A DNA stretch of 64,000 bases from Nisaea acidiphila. GTDB taxonomy: Bacteria > Pseudomonadota > Alphaproteobacteria > Thalassobaculales > Thalassobaculaceae. The DNA lies in the NCBI RefSeq assembly GCF_024662015.1, contig NZ_CP102480.1, forward strand, positions 2,998,001-3,062,000, in the 5' to 3' direction. Positions 45,774 to 54,686 of this stretch are shown here, piece after piece. The position numbers were made by a program, and so were the translations under genes. The notes under the pieces were generated by a model, which was not told the DNA's origin, did not search any database, and was given only the letters and a program-made list of their open reading frames with translations. Within the stretch, counting starts at the first letter, position 1, and each line of letters begins with the position of its first letter.

Positions 45774-46815
45774 CTACAAGCAGATCAATTTCAAATTCCT
45801 TCCTAGGATAATGAGAAATAAAGATCTTATCAGAGACGATCGAGTTTTCCCACTCACCCCAAATGCGGATTTCTGCGACGGGTATTATGCCGGTCGCTGG
45901 GCTGCTTAATTTTGGTAATTGTCTATCTGGCCTATCTTTTGAATTAAGGCGGTATTCCATTTCTGTTTGAAAATGAATGGATACTCCACACACTGGCTTA
46001 TGGCTCGTTTTATTTTTTGTGTAAACAGTGGTATTCCGATAGAATGAAGCATTGTTTGATATCATTGAGGCGCTATGAGAGATGTTTTTTAAAGCACTAT
46101 TTTGTGCAAGAATTAGATCGCCAAGTTGGTGCTTAAATAAAATATTATCATCATAGAAATAAATATTCTTATTATAAAATATTGAATCATTTTTGGTTAT
46201 AAAATTTTCTTCTAAATACTCTGATATTTTTTTTGCAGCATTGATTTGATCGAATATATCTTTTCGAAATTCAGGCGGTATTGTGTCCATGTTTTTTGAG
46301 ATTATATCAATTGAGGAGTTAATGTTGTCTAGGTCGCGTTGAAAATTATAATCATTGCTTAGCGATTTTAGGTATTGTTCATTGAAGTTTATATTTTGAA
46401 TATCGGTTAATGGCGTTTTTTCTAGTGATTTAATGTAATATTTTTCATTGCTGGAGATATTTTTTACGTACGGTATTTTTATTTTGTCTCCAGTTCTAAT
46501 CAGATTCGGGTCGCTGTAGTTGTTGTTCGATATTTTAAAGAACGCAATTAAGTCATCGTTTAGAATCAATCCATTGTCGTTGATGAGCCCCCACACTGTT
46601 TCGCCGCGCGATACGGTATGTGGTTTAAGAAGAATCTCAACATTTGGCTGGCTCGCGGAATTGTTGCCGTGTTGAAAAATCTGAGCTGCACCTACTCCTG
46701 GTACGTACATGCTTGGAGGTTTGGGTGGCCCGTCGACAGCCTCCACAGAGGCTGAGACGAAAATGAACATGGAACTTAGAAGAGCGCATTCAATGGCGTT
46801 GCGAGTCAGGCGCAT
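45727..46815 (-). CDS. AT-rich-island secreted LysM-like protein
   Basis: A 362-residue protein. Residues 1-26 form a signal peptide (ALLSSMFIFVSASVEA). Residues about 66-115 read as a LysM-like peptidoglycan-binding unit (HTVSRGETVWGLINDNGLILNDDLIAFFKISNNNYSDPNLIRTGDKIKIP). The following 180 residues are helical and Asn/Ile/Ser-rich with no match I know, and the C-terminal 90 residues appear beta-rich with two cysteines. The codon use is strongly AT-biased, unlike its neighbours. The export signal plus LysM points to a periplasmic or cell-wall protein; the coupled membrane protein downstream is its likely partner. A toxin/immunity pairing is possible but unproven. Confidence 0.78.
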   Translation of the reverse strand: MRLTRNAIECALLSSMFIFVSASVEAVDGPPKPPSMYVPGVGAAQIFQHGNNSASQPNVEILLKPHTVSRGETVWGLINDNGLILNDDLIAFFKISNNNYSDPNLIRTGDKIKIPYVKNISSNEKYYIKSLEKTPLTDIQNINFNEQYLKSLSNDYNFQRDLDNINSSIDIISKNMDTIPPEFRKDIFDQINAAKKISEYLEENFITKNDSIFYNKNIYFYDDNILFKHQLGDLILAQNSALKNISHSASMISNNASFYRNTTVYTKNKTSHKPVCGVSIHFQTEMEYRLNSKDRPDRQLPKLSSPATGIIPVAEIRIWGEWENSIVSDKIFISHYPRKEFEIDLLVDGGQDCNESSTLNSD

Positions 46816-46995
46816 TGCATTTCATGCCTTCAGCCAATTTAACAGCAGTATCTAACGATACAAAATCGGATCACTCTATGGTTGTTGTTGCAACGATTCA
46901 GTTTTCGAAAAGTGAAACAAATCTACGGTCGAACGTACCTTGCTCACGTCGGTTAGTAGTTTGCGTCTGATAAGTTCGGCCAGGTCTGATGGTTT
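46816..46995. other. Upstream flank of the AT-rich island
   Basis: A 180-base gap marking the change from AT-rich island to GC-rich core. It should hold the promoter of the island pair and the 3' end of the cytochrome b561 transcript. I see no tRNA or direct repeat of the sort expected for an integration site, and no gene. Confidence 0.4.
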
Positions 46996-47550
46996 TTACC
47001 CAAACAAACTCATGCGCCGCATCACCCCGTCCTTCTTGATCAGCCAATGCCGGAGTGCGCCCGCGATGTGAAGCGCTAGCAGGCCGAGGACGGCGAGGGC
47101 CGCGAGGCCGTGCAGGGCGAAGAGCACCTCCGCGAGGGGCGGGTTCTTGGCGATGAGGCCCGGCAGTTTCCAGCTGAAGAATTCCACCGGATAGCCGCCC
47201 GCCGCCGTCGCCGCCCAGCCGAGCGTCGGGACGGCGAAGAGCGCTAGGTAGAGCAGGTGCTGCACCCCGGTCGAGAGGATGCGCTCCTGCGGAGTCAGGC
47301 TCTCCAGCTTCGGCGGGGCGCCGAGACGGATCCGGAGGACGAGGCGGAGCAGCATCAGGGCGAGGACCAGAACGCCGGCGGTCTTGTGATACTTGTAGAG
47401 CGCGTTCGTCGTCTCCATCCCGAAAGTGTCTTTCAGCCCGCCGAAGCCGAGGGCGAAGAACAGGGCGCCGGCGGCAAGCGCGGGGAGGACCAGCGCCGCG
47501 ATGATCCAGTGGAGCCAGCGCTGGGGGAGGGAATAACGGTCTTGCTGCAT
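46996..47550 (-). CDS. Cytochrome b561-family protein
   Basis: A 184-residue integral membrane protein with four helices. It shows the bacterial cytochrome b561 (CybB) pattern: YSLPQRWLHWIIAALV (His in helix 1), ALYKYHKTAGVLVLALMLLRLVLR (His in helix 2), VQHLLYLALFAVPTLGW (helix 3) and LFALHGLAALAVLGLLALHIAGALRHWLIKKDGVMRRM with two His in helix 4. By family it shuttles electrons between quinol and a periplasmic acceptor through two b haems. Single gene; the dispersed repeat lies just before it. Confidence 0.92.
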   Translation of the reverse strand: MQQDRYSLPQRWLHWIIAALVLPALAAGALFFALGFGGLKDTFGMETTNALYKYHKTAGVLVLALMLLRLVLRIRLGAPPKLESLTPQERILSTGVQHLLYLALFAVPTLGWAATAAGGYPVEFFSWKLPGLIAKNPPLAEVLFALHGLAALAVLGLLALHIAGALRHWLIKKDGVMRRMSLFG

Positions 47551-47633
47551 GGGGACGGCCTCTGCCTGACGCGTGTTGAAATGTGGCGGATAGTTTATCC
47601 GACATCCGTGGGTATGCGACAGCCACTCTTCAA

Positions 47634-47720
47634 GTCGTCATTCCCGCGAATACGGGGACTCAGGGATCTTAGAGCTTTGCCGGTCTTCCCTCGGTCCCCA
47701 CTTGCGTGGGGATGACAACA
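47634..47720. repeat. Dispersed palindromic repeat, copy 3 (inverted orientation)
   Basis: It reads as the reverse complement of the copies at 5567 and 15944: a CCCGCG..CGGGG hairpin and CAGGGATC at the left, then CGGTCCCC and a CCCCACTTGCGTGGGG hairpin at the right. It shows a few substitutions in the left arm. It lies in the leader region upstream of the cytochrome b561 gene rather than between convergent genes. Confidence 0.88.
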
Positions 47721-47813
47721 ATTGAGGAGGGGAGGGAAAAGGGCGGAAACTCCTACCTCTCCGAATTGAAGCCCTCCGCGTCGCGCATCCTCGACGGCAA
47801 CCTGTCCGCCTAA
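47712..47813 (+). other. Possible 3' gene remnant beside repeat copy 3
   Basis: A 33-codon frame starts with ATG inside the end of the repeat and ends with TAA just inside the stop of the HAD gene. After about 12 repeat-derived residues it reads like a natural protein C-terminus (SYLSELKPSASRILDGNLSA). This may be the tail of a gene cut off by insertion of the repeat. It could also be chance. Confidence 0.2.
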
Positions 47814-48448
47814 CGGCCCAGCTTCGCCTCGATCATGGCCGGCAAAAGGGACATGTCGTCGAAGGTCTCCGCTTCCGGATGTACCGTCGCCAAACCGTGC
47901 GGGAGAAAGTGCAAGGCTTTCATGCCGGCGGACAGTGCGGCCCGGACCCCGACGTCGCTGTCCTCGACCACAACGCATTGCTCGGGGGCGAACCCCATCT
48001 CCCGCGCGGCGTGGAGGAAGAGGCCAGGTTCCGGTTTCCAGACGCCGATCTCGTAGGAACTGAACAGGTGCGCGCCGAAATGAGGGGCAAGCCCGCTGAC
48101 GTCGAGCGCCTGCCGGATCTTCGGAAGCGGCCCGCTCGACGCGATGCAGCGGGGATGCGCCAGATCCTCCAGCATATCGGGCACGCCGGGCATCGCCCGC
48201 AGGTCGCGCGCGAACAGCGCCGATACCTGCGCCCGGTAGGCGGCCTCGAACGTCTCCGGCAGGGGCCTGCCGATCTCGCTCTCTATATCCCGGAGGATCG
48301 CGGCGAGCTGCATTCCGCGGAAGCGGGCAACGAGGCTCTCGACCGGCCGGTTCAGTTCCGGGAGGAGGTCGAGGAATGCCTGGTTGCAGAGGGTCTCGCT
48401 GTCGACCAGCGTGCCGTCGAGATCGAAGATGACGCAGATTTCCGCCAA
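47810..48448 (-). CDS. HAD-family hydrolase (phosphatase)
   Basis: A 212-residue HAD subfamily IA phosphatase. Motif I is FDLDGTLVDSETL at the N-terminus, motif II is CIASSGPLPKIRQAL, motif III/IV are GVWKPEPGLFLHAA and VVVEDSDVGVRAALSAGM. It is of the beta-phosphoglucomutase/YieH-like kind, acting on small sugar phosphates. It lies 10 bases downstream of a class II aldolase-family gene on the same strand, so the two may handle one metabolite; the substrate is unknown. Confidence 0.9.
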   Translation of the reverse strand: MAEICVIFDLDGTLVDSETLCNQAFLDLLPELNRPVESLVARFRGMQLAAILRDIESEIGRPLPETFEAAYRAQVSALFARDLRAMPGVPDMLEDLAHPRCIASSGPLPKIRQALDVSGLAPHFGAHLFSSYEIGVWKPEPGLFLHAAREMGFAPEQCVVVEDSDVGVRAALSAGMKALHFLPHGLATVHPEAETFDDMSLLPAMIEAKLGR

Positions 48449-48458
48449 GAGATCCCTC

Positions 48459-49223
48459 TCAGGCCGCGTAGTTCGAGCCTTCCTCGTCTAGGATCGCCTT
48501 CAGCTCGGCGAGGTGCTTCTGGTCCTGGTCCGGGTAACTTTCCAGCTCCTGCGCGGTCTTCTCGGCAATGTCGTCCGGCAGCACGCGCAGCTCCATGCCG
48601 GTCTGCAGGGCGCGGATATATGTCTCGGCGGCACGCTCGAAATAATAGAGCCGGTTGAAGGTGTCGGCGACGGTCTCCCCGATGACGAGGATGCCGTGAT
48701 TGCCCATCACCATGACCTTCACCTTCGGGTCCGTCAGCAGCGCGGCGCAGCGCTCGCCCTCTTCCTCGAAGGCAAGCCCGCCGTAATGGTCGTCGATCAC
48801 CATGCGGTTGAAGAAGGTCGCGCAATTTTGGTCGATCGGCGGCAGGCGGCTGTCCTTCAGGCTGGCCAGCACGGTGGCGTGGATGGAGTGGACATGCATG
48901 ACGCAGCGCGCATGGGGGCAGCGCCGGTGGATCGAGCCGTGCAGGCCCCAGGCGGTCGGGTCCGGCGCGCCGGGACGGTCCAGCACCTCCGGGTCGTTGG
49001 CGTCCAGCTCCAGCAGGTCCGAGGCCTTGATGCGGGCGAAATGCATCTGATTCGGGTTCATCAGGAAGCGGGTGCCGTCCTCGTTCACCGCGAGCGAGAA
49101 ATGGTTCGCCACCCCTTCATGCATGTCGAGCCGCTCTGTCCAGCGGAAGGCTGCGGCGAGATCGACGCGCTCCGGCCAGTAGCCGAGATTGCTTTTCGGG
49201 GTGAGGGCGACGGGGCTGGTCAT
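48459..49223 (-). CDS. Class II aldolase/adducin family protein
   Basis: A 254-residue protein, from the ATG at 49223 which has GGGAG upstream. It carries the family's zinc-binding pattern: EGVANHFSLAV with the Gly/Asn segment, HGSIHRRCPHARCVMHVHSIHATVL (the HxH metal site), MVIDDHYGG and VMVMGNHGILVIGETVADTFNRLYYFERAAE with the third His. Related enzymes split or isomerise sugar phosphates (fuculose-1-P aldolase, ribulose-5-P epimerase), but this adducin-like subgroup is unassigned. Operon with the HAD phosphatase. Confidence 0.9.
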   Translation of the reverse strand: MTSPVALTPKSNLGYWPERVDLAAAFRWTERLDMHEGVANHFSLAVNEDGTRFLMNPNQMHFARIKASDLLELDANDPEVLDRPGAPDPTAWGLHGSIHRRCPHARCVMHVHSIHATVLASLKDSRLPPIDQNCATFFNRMVIDDHYGGLAFEEEGERCAALLTDPKVKVMVMGNHGILVIGETVADTFNRLYYFERAAETYIRALQTGMELRVLPDDIAEKTAQELESYPDQDQKHLAELKAILDEEGSNYAA

Positions 49224-49444
49224 GGGAGGTCTCCCGAAGGGGTGGGCGATTGCGCCCAGCCTGCCTTTCCCGCGCGCCGTTCGCCACTGCAAAAATGCGA
49301 AAGCTGCGATTAGCGGGGGTTATGTCTTTCTCCGGAGTCACTTGAGCCGCCGCCGATGTGTGGCCGGCCGGCCCGGTGGAAGCGCGCCTGTTCGCGACGC
49401 TCCCGATCCGGCGGAATGACGCCCTTCTATTGGGCTGTGAACGC

Positions 49445-50587
49445 TTACGCAGCCGCGTCAGAGAGTGCCGCGAAGCGCTCGAGATGGTGGTCCGTATCGC
49501 CGAACAGGTGGTCGATCATCACCAGGCGCTTGGCGTAATGCGCGACCGGCACTTCCCAGGTCATGCCAATACCGCCATGGAGCTGGATTGCCAACTCGCC
49601 GACGATGCGGGCATGCTGGCCGATCCCGGCTTTGGCGGCGCTGATTGCCATCTCGCGCACGGCGCGCGGCTCGCCGAGGCGGGCGGCCGCGAGGACCGCC
49701 AGTGACTTCGCCTGCTCCAGCGAGATCCGCATGTCGACGGCCCGGTGCTGCAGCACCTGGAACTGGCTGAGCGCCTTACCGAACTGCTTGCGGGTCTTCA
49801 GATACTCGACAGTGGTCTCGACCGCGACTTCCATCGCGCCGACCGCTTCGCCCGCGAGCATGACGATGGCGCGGGCCATCACCTCCTCGATCGCCGCAAA
49901 GCAGGCTCCCGGCGTGCCGAGCACGGCGTCCGCGCCGACCTCGACCCCGTCGAGCGCGATCTCGGCGACATGGGTGCCGTCGATACCGGGCGTGCCGTGG
50001 ACCTTTAGATTCGCGGCGTCCTTGCCGACCAGGAAGAGGCCGATGCCGTCTTCATCGTCATGCCCGCCGGAGATCCGGGCGGAGACGATCAGCTGATCCG
50101 CCGCCGCACCGTTCAACACCACGGACTTGCGGCCTGTAAGCGTCCAGCCGCCGCCTGTCTTCTCGGCCTTGCAGCGGACATGCGCCGGCTCGTAACGGCT
50201 GTCCGGCTCGCCGTGGGCGAAGGCGAGCAGTGTCTCGCCGCCAACAACGGCGTTCAGCAGGCTTTCTTTCTGTTCCGCGGAGCCGAGCAGATCGATCAGC
50301 CCGCCGCCGAGCACGACGGTGGACAGATAAGGCTCGACCACCAACCCGCGGCCCATGGCCTCGCCGAGGATCATCAGGTCGACACCGCCGCTGCCGAGAC
50401 CGCCGAATTCTTCCGCGAAGGGCACGCCAAGCATGCCGAGTTCGGCGAGCTGGCCCCAGACATCGCGGGAGAAGCCCTCTTCACTCGCGGCGATCTTCTG
50501 CCGCTTCTCGAAATCGTAGGTCTCGCGTACCAGCCGCTCGACCGTGTCCTTGAGCATGCGCTGCTCTTCGCTGAGCGAAAAATCCAT
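49445..50587 (-). CDS. Acyl-CoA dehydrogenase family protein (second in operon)
   Basis: A 380-residue flavoenzyme beginning with MDFSLSEEQRMLKDTVERLV. It has GMLGVPFAEEFGGLGSGGVDLMILGEAMG, LAFAHGEPDSRYE, KSVVLNGAAADQLIV and LKTRKQFGKALSQFQVLQHRAVDM (FAD/substrate region), but no obvious catalytic Glu in the usual late position; VPVAHYAKRLVM is the C-terminal part, so it may be the partner subunit of a two-gene heteromeric dehydrogenase, as is known for some steroid and side-chain acyl-CoA dehydrogenases. It follows the paralogue by 13 bases. Confidence 0.92.
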   Translation of the reverse strand: MDFSLSEEQRMLKDTVERLVRETYDFEKRQKIAASEEGFSRDVWGQLAELGMLGVPFAEEFGGLGSGGVDLMILGEAMGRGLVVEPYLSTVVLGGGLIDLLGSAEQKESLLNAVVGGETLLAFAHGEPDSRYEPAHVRCKAEKTGGGWTLTGRKSVVLNGAAADQLIVSARISGGHDDEDGIGLFLVGKDAANLKVHGTPGIDGTHVAEIALDGVEVGADAVLGTPGACFAAIEEVMARAIVMLAGEAVGAMEVAVETTVEYLKTRKQFGKALSQFQVLQHRAVDMRISLEQAKSLAVLAAARLGEPRAVREMAISAAKAGIGQHARIVGELAIQLHGGIGMTWEVPVAHYAKRLVMIDHLFGDTDHHLERFAALSDAAA

Positions 50588-50600
50588 TTCCTGTAATCCC

Positions 50601-51800
50601 TTAGAGTCCGAGCCCGGCCTTGGCGATGATGTTCTTCTGGATCTCGTTCGACCCGCCATAGATGCTGAGCTTGCGCATGTTGAAATACTGCTGGGCGATC
50701 GGCGCGGCATAGTCGGGGCCGACCGGCTCGCCGTTGAAGCCCTCGTCGAGCGCTTCCGACTGGAACGGCATCGCGTAGGGGCCGATCGCGCGGCGCGCGA
50801 GATCCGTGATCTCCTGCCGGATCTCGGTGCCGCGGATTTTCAGGATCGAGCTTTCCAGCCCCGGCGCCCCGCCGGACTGCACCTCGGCGAGCACGCGCAG
50901 ATTGGTCATTTCATGCGCCATCAGGTCGATCTCGACCTTGGCGATCCGGTTGCGGAACAGCGGGTCCTCGATCAGCGGGCGGCCGTTCTTCACCTGGTCG
51001 CGGGCAATCGCTTTCAGATGCAGCAGCGCCGCCTTGGAGGAGCCGACATTGGCGATTCCGGTGCGCTCGTGGGTGAGCAGGTACTTGGCGTAGGTCCAGC
51101 CCTTGTTCTCCTCACCGACGAGGTTCTCGGCCGGGACCTTCACATTGTCGAACCAGACCTCGTTCACCTCGTGCTCGCCTTCGAGCAGGATGATCGGGCG
51201 GACGGTGACGCCGGGCGTGTTCATGTCGACCAGAATGAAGGAGATGCCTTCCTGAGGCTTGGCCGCATCCGGATTGGTGCGCACCAGGCAGAAGATCATG
51301 TCGGCATGCTGGCCGAGCGTGGTCCAGGTCTTCTGGCCGTTGATGATGTAATGGTCGCCCTCGCGCACCGCGCTGGTCCGGAGCGAGGCGAGGTCGGAGC
51401 CGGAGCCCGGCTCGGAATAACCTTGGCACCACCAGTCGGTGAGGTCGAGGATGCGCGGGAGGTAATAGTCCTTCTGCGCCTGGTTGCCGAACTTCATGAT
51501 GACGGGCGCGACCATGTTGACGCCGAACGGCAGGATGCGCGGCGCGCCGTAGGCGTAGCATTCCTCTTCGAAGATGTGCTTACGCACCGGATCCCAGCCC
51601 GGCCCGCCATATTCCGTCGGCCAGTTCGAGCCGAGCCAGCCCTGCTCGGAGAGTGCCTTGTGCCAGCGGAAATAGTCGTCCTTCACGAGACGCTTGCCGC
51701 CCTTGATCTTTGCCCTGATATCGTCCGGCAGTTTGGACTTCAGGAAGGTGCGCACTTCCTCGCGGAAGGCCAGTTCCTCCGGGGTGAAGTTCAGATCCAT
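50601..51800 (-). CDS. Acyl-CoA dehydrogenase family protein (first of the pair)
   Basis: A 399-residue flavoenzyme from the ATG at 51800 (MDLNFTPEELAFREEVRTFL). Clear marks are the WCQGYSEPGSGSDLASLRTSA FAD-binding stretch, INGQKTWTTLGQHADM, FILVDMNTPGVTVRPI and FDNVKVPAENLVGEENKGWTYAKYLLTHERTG, and a C-terminal YGGSNEIQKNIIAKAGLGL. It catalyses alpha,beta-dehydrogenation of an acyl-CoA with electrons passed to ETF. It is placed between a thiolase and a second acyl-CoA dehydrogenase with 13-14 base gaps, so the three form a beta-oxidation-type operon. Confidence 0.95.
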   Translation of the reverse strand: MDLNFTPEELAFREEVRTFLKSKLPDDIRAKIKGGKRLVKDDYFRWHKALSEQGWLGSNWPTEYGGPGWDPVRKHIFEEECYAYGAPRILPFGVNMVAPVIMKFGNQAQKDYYLPRILDLTDWWCQGYSEPGSGSDLASLRTSAVREGDHYIINGQKTWTTLGQHADMIFCLVRTNPDAAKPQEGISFILVDMNTPGVTVRPIILLEGEHEVNEVWFDNVKVPAENLVGEENKGWTYAKYLLTHERTGIANVGSSKAALLHLKAIARDQVKNGRPLIEDPLFRNRIAKVEIDLMAHEMTNLRVLAEVQSGGAPGLESSILKIRGTEIRQEITDLARRAIGPYAMPFQSEALDEGFNGEPVGPDYAAPIAQQYFNMRKLSIYGGSNEIQKNIIAKAGLGL

Positions 51801-51814
51801 TTCATTCAGCTCCC

Positions 51815-52996
51815 TTACGCCACTTCGAAGAGGCCGGCGACGCCCATGCCGCCGCCGACGCACATCGTGGTCACTACATATCTCGCGCCCCGGCGCCTGC
51901 CCTCGATGAGAGCGTGCCCGACCATTCGCGAGCCGGTCATCCCGTAGGGATGGCCGATCGAGATCGAGCCGCCGTTGACATTCAGTTTCTCGTCCGGAAT
52001 GCCGAGCTTGTCCCGGCAATAGAGAACCTGGGAGGCGAAGGCCTCGTTCAGCTCCCAGAGATCGATATCCTCGACCTTGAGGCCGTTCCGCTCTAGCAGG
52101 CGCGGCACGGCGAAGACCGGTCCGATCCCCATCTCGTCCGGCTCGCAGCCGGCGGTGGCGAGGCCGCGGAAAATGCCGAGCGGCTCAAGGTTGCGTTGCT
52201 CGGCGAGTTTGGCGTCCATCAGGACGCAGGCAGAGGCCCCGTCGGAAAGCTGGCTCGCGTTGCCCGCAGTGATGAAATTCCCCTCGCCGCGCACCGGATC
52301 GAGGCCGGACAGGCCTTCGAGCGTCGTGCCGGGGCGGTTGCATTCGTCCCTGGTCAGCGTGACCGTCTCGCGGGAGGTCTCTCCGGTCTCGCGGTTCTTC
52401 ACCACTTTCTCGACCGTGATCGGCACGATCTCGTCGTCGAACCGTCCGGCCTCCTGGGCCGCGGCGGTGCGCTGCTGGCTCTTCAGCGCGTACGCGTCCT
52501 GCGCGTCGCGGGAAATGCCGTAGCGCGACGCGACCGTGTCCGCGGTCTCGATCATGGAATGGTAGAGGCCCGGTATGTGCTCGATCAGCCAGGGCTCCTC
52601 GAGCCGAGTCTGATTGAGATTGGCCTGGGTCAGGCTGATGGACTCGACGCCGCCCGCCGCCATGACCGGCACGCCGTCGACGATCACGCGTTGCGCCGCC
52701 ATGGCGATGGCCTGCAGGCCGGAGGAGCAGAAACGGTTCACCGTGACGCCGCCTGCGGACACCGGCAGGCCCGCGCGCATCGCCGAGAGCCGGGCGATGT
52801 TCTTGCCCGTTGCCGCTTCCGGCAGGCCGCAGCCGAGGATCACATCCTCGATCTCGGCAGGCTCGACCTCGGCGCGCGTCACCGCATGCTGAAGTGCGTG
52901 CCCGGCCATGGTCGCGCCATGGGTGTCGTTGAACGCGCCGCGAAAGGATTTCGCCAGTCCCGTGCGGGCGGTCGATAGAACGACGGCCTCTTTCAC
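51815..52996 (-). CDS. Acetyl-CoA C-acyltransferase (thiolase)
   Basis: A 393-residue thiolase. The active-site cysteine is in [14 protein letters not shown] (near residue 90); the second and third motifs are [20 protein letters not shown] and [13 protein letters not shown]. It cleaves 3-ketoacyl-CoA to acetyl-CoA and a shortened acyl-CoA. It is first in the operon with two acyl-CoA dehydrogenases, and the leader 52997-53094 holds the promoter. The chain-length preference is not readable. Confidence 0.95.
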   Translation of the reverse strand: MKEAVVLSTARTGLAKSFRGAFNDTHGATMAGHALQHAVTRAEVEPAEIEDVILGCGLPEAATGKNIARLSAMRAGLPVSAGGVTVNRFCSSGLQAIAMAAQRVIVDGVPVMAAGGVESISLTQANLNQTRLEEPWLIEHIPGLYHSMIETADTVASRYGISRDAQDAYALKSQQRTAAAQEAGRFDDEIVPITVEKVVKNRETGETSRETVTLTRDECNRPGTTLEGLSGLDPVRGEGNFITAGNASQLSDGASACVLMDAKLAEQRNLEPLGIFRGLATAGCEPDEMGIGPVFAVPRLLERNGLKVEDIDLWELNEAFASQVLYCRDKLGIPDEKLNVNGGSISIGHPYGMTGSRMVGHALIEGRRRGARYVVTTMCVGGGMGVAGLFEVA

Positions 52997-53094
52997 CGTT
53001 TCCTCCCATTTGTTTTCCTATGTCATATCGAACAGCCGGGGAGGGCGACAAGTTTTTTCGAAATTGAATTTCGCTTTGCGAAACTGCGCTTCGA

Positions 53095-53898
53095 TTAGAA
53101 TGGGGTCGGGATCCTGATGCCGTGTTGCGGGCCGTCCTTGGGTGCGTCCTTGACGGTCTCCCGCTCTGGCAGTTCCGGCGCTTCAAAGGGGATTGCCTGA
53201 TAGTCGAACTGGCTCAGCAAATGGGAGATGCAATTCAGCCGGGCCCGCTTCTTGTCGTTGGAATCGATGATGAACCAGGGCGTGTCCGGCGTGTGGGTCG
53301 CACGCAGCATTTCGTCATAGGCGATCGAGTACTCATCCCAGAGCCGATAGGATTCGAGATCCATCGGACTCAATTTCCAGTGCTTGGTCGGATCGGTCAT
53401 GCGCGAGAGGAAGCGCCGCTCCTGTTCGTCCTGGTCGACATGCAGGAAGTACTTGATGAGCTTGATCCCCGTCTCGGAGATCTCCCGCTCGAAGAAGGTG
53501 GTCGAGCGGAGAAATCGCCGAACCTGTTCCATCTCCGTGAAGCCCATCACCCGCTCGACCCCGGCGCGGTTGTACCAGGAGCGATCGAACAGGACGATTT
53601 CGCCGGCCGCGGGGAAATGCTGAATATAGCGCTGGGCATAGAGCTGGGTCTTTTCCCGCTCCGACGGGGCGGGCAGGGCGACGGTGCGGAAGACCCGAGG
53701 ACTGACCCGCTCGGTGATGCGCTTGATCACACCGCCCTTGCCGGCGGCATCCCTGCCCTCGAAGACGACGACCGCACGCTCGCCTGTCGCCTTTACCCAG
53801 GCTTGCAGGCGGCAGAGTTCGACCTGTAGATCGTAGAGCGCCTTCTCGTAGGCCTTCCGGCCGAGCTTGCGATGCTTGCCGCCGCGTTTGTTGCCCAT
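53095..53898 (-). CDS. ppk2: Polyphosphate kinase 2 family protein
   Basis: A 267-residue class I PPK2. Walker A is FEGRDAAGKGGVIKRI (residues 46-61), followed by the lid RVFRTVALPAPSEREKTQLYAQRYIQHFPAAGEIVLFDRSWYNRAGVERVMGF with Walker B DRSWYNRAG at 105-113, then FLHVDQDEQERRF and DEYSIAYDEMLRATHTPDTPWFIIDSNDKKRARLN. These enzymes use polyphosphate to phosphorylate GDP or ADP. It lies 51 bases after the SDR gene on the same strand, so it may be its operon neighbour. Confidence 0.94.
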   Translation of the reverse strand: MGNKRGGKHRKLGRKAYEKALYDLQVELCRLQAWVKATGERAVVVFEGRDAAGKGGVIKRITERVSPRVFRTVALPAPSEREKTQLYAQRYIQHFPAAGEIVLFDRSWYNRAGVERVMGFTEMEQVRRFLRSTTFFEREISETGIKLIKYFLHVDQDEQERRFLSRMTDPTKHWKLSPMDLESYRLWDEYSIAYDEMLRATHTPDTPWFIIDSNDKKRARLNCISHLLSQFDYQAIPFEAPELPERETVKDAPKDGPQHGIRIPTPF

Positions 53899-53949
53899 GG
53901 GATCTCCTCCGGCTGCGAACCGGATTAGATCACGGCTGGCAGGTTCTTG

Positions 53950-54660
53950 TCAGCCGCGCCCGGTCACCGGGATCAGAGCGCCGGTGACGGCACGGGCCTC
54001 GCTTCCCGCCAGCATAAGCATGGCATCGGCGATGGCGGCGGGGCTGACCCATTTGGACGTGTCGGCCTTCGGCATCGCCTTGCGGTTCTGCGGTGTATCG
54101 ATGGTACCCGGCAGCACGGCATTGACCCTGATCTCGTCGGCGCGCAGTTCGGCGGCGGCCGCTTCGACCAGGCGATGCAGGGCGGCCTTGGAGGCGGCAT
54201 AGGCCCCGAGCTTTGCGGGCGCGTCAAGGGCCGCGAGCGCGCCGACATGCACGATCGCGCCGCCGCCCGCAGTCCGGAGCGCGGGGATCGCGGCGCGGGT
54301 CAGGGCGAGGGCTGTGCCGCAGTTCATCGCATGGAGTTTCTCCCACTCGCCGGTGTCGCTTTCCTCGACGGGGGTCATGGCGAACCCGCCCACGGTGTTC
54401 AGCACCGCATCGAGCCTCCCAAAACGATCGACGATGCGGGAGATCGCATCCGCTGCGGTCGCCGGATCGACAAGGTCGACACCGTCGACGAGCAGCAGGG
54501 CGTCATTGCCGGGAGCATCCGGAAATGTTCGGGCGAGAGAGGATTGCGCCCGTCCTAAGGCGGCGACACGTGCTCCGGCCTTGAGCGCCTTGGTCACGCA
54601 GGCGGCGCCGAGATTGCCGGTCGCCCCGCCAACCGCGATCACCTTGTTCGTGAAATTCAT
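53950..54660 (-). CDS. SDR-family oxidoreductase
   Basis: A 236-residue classical short-chain dehydrogenase from the ATG at 54660, with a purine-rich site upstream. It has KVIAVGGATGNLGAACVTKALKAGARVAALGR (cofactor loop, an atypical GGATGNLG form), LNTVGGFAM, and the catalytic YxxxK in LGAYAASKAALHRLV, with an early serine region HVGALAAL where the usual Ser is replaced by Ala or Gly; the activity may therefore be reduced. The substrate is unknown. It is the last gene of the leftward cluster that begins at 57184, after a 26-base gap. Confidence 0.88.
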   Translation of the reverse strand: MNFTNKVIAVGGATGNLGAACVTKALKAGARVAALGRAQSSLARTFPDAPGNDALLLVDGVDLVDPATAADAISRIVDRFGRLDAVLNTVGGFAMTPVEESDTGEWEKLHAMNCGTALALTRAAIPALRTAGGGAIVHVGALAALDAPAKLGAYAASKAALHRLVEAAAAELRADEIRVNAVLPGTIDTPQNRKAMPKADTSKWVSPAAIADAMLMLAGSEARAVTGALIPVTGRG

Positions 54661-54686
54661 TCTCTCCCCCCCATGAGTTTTCTTTT

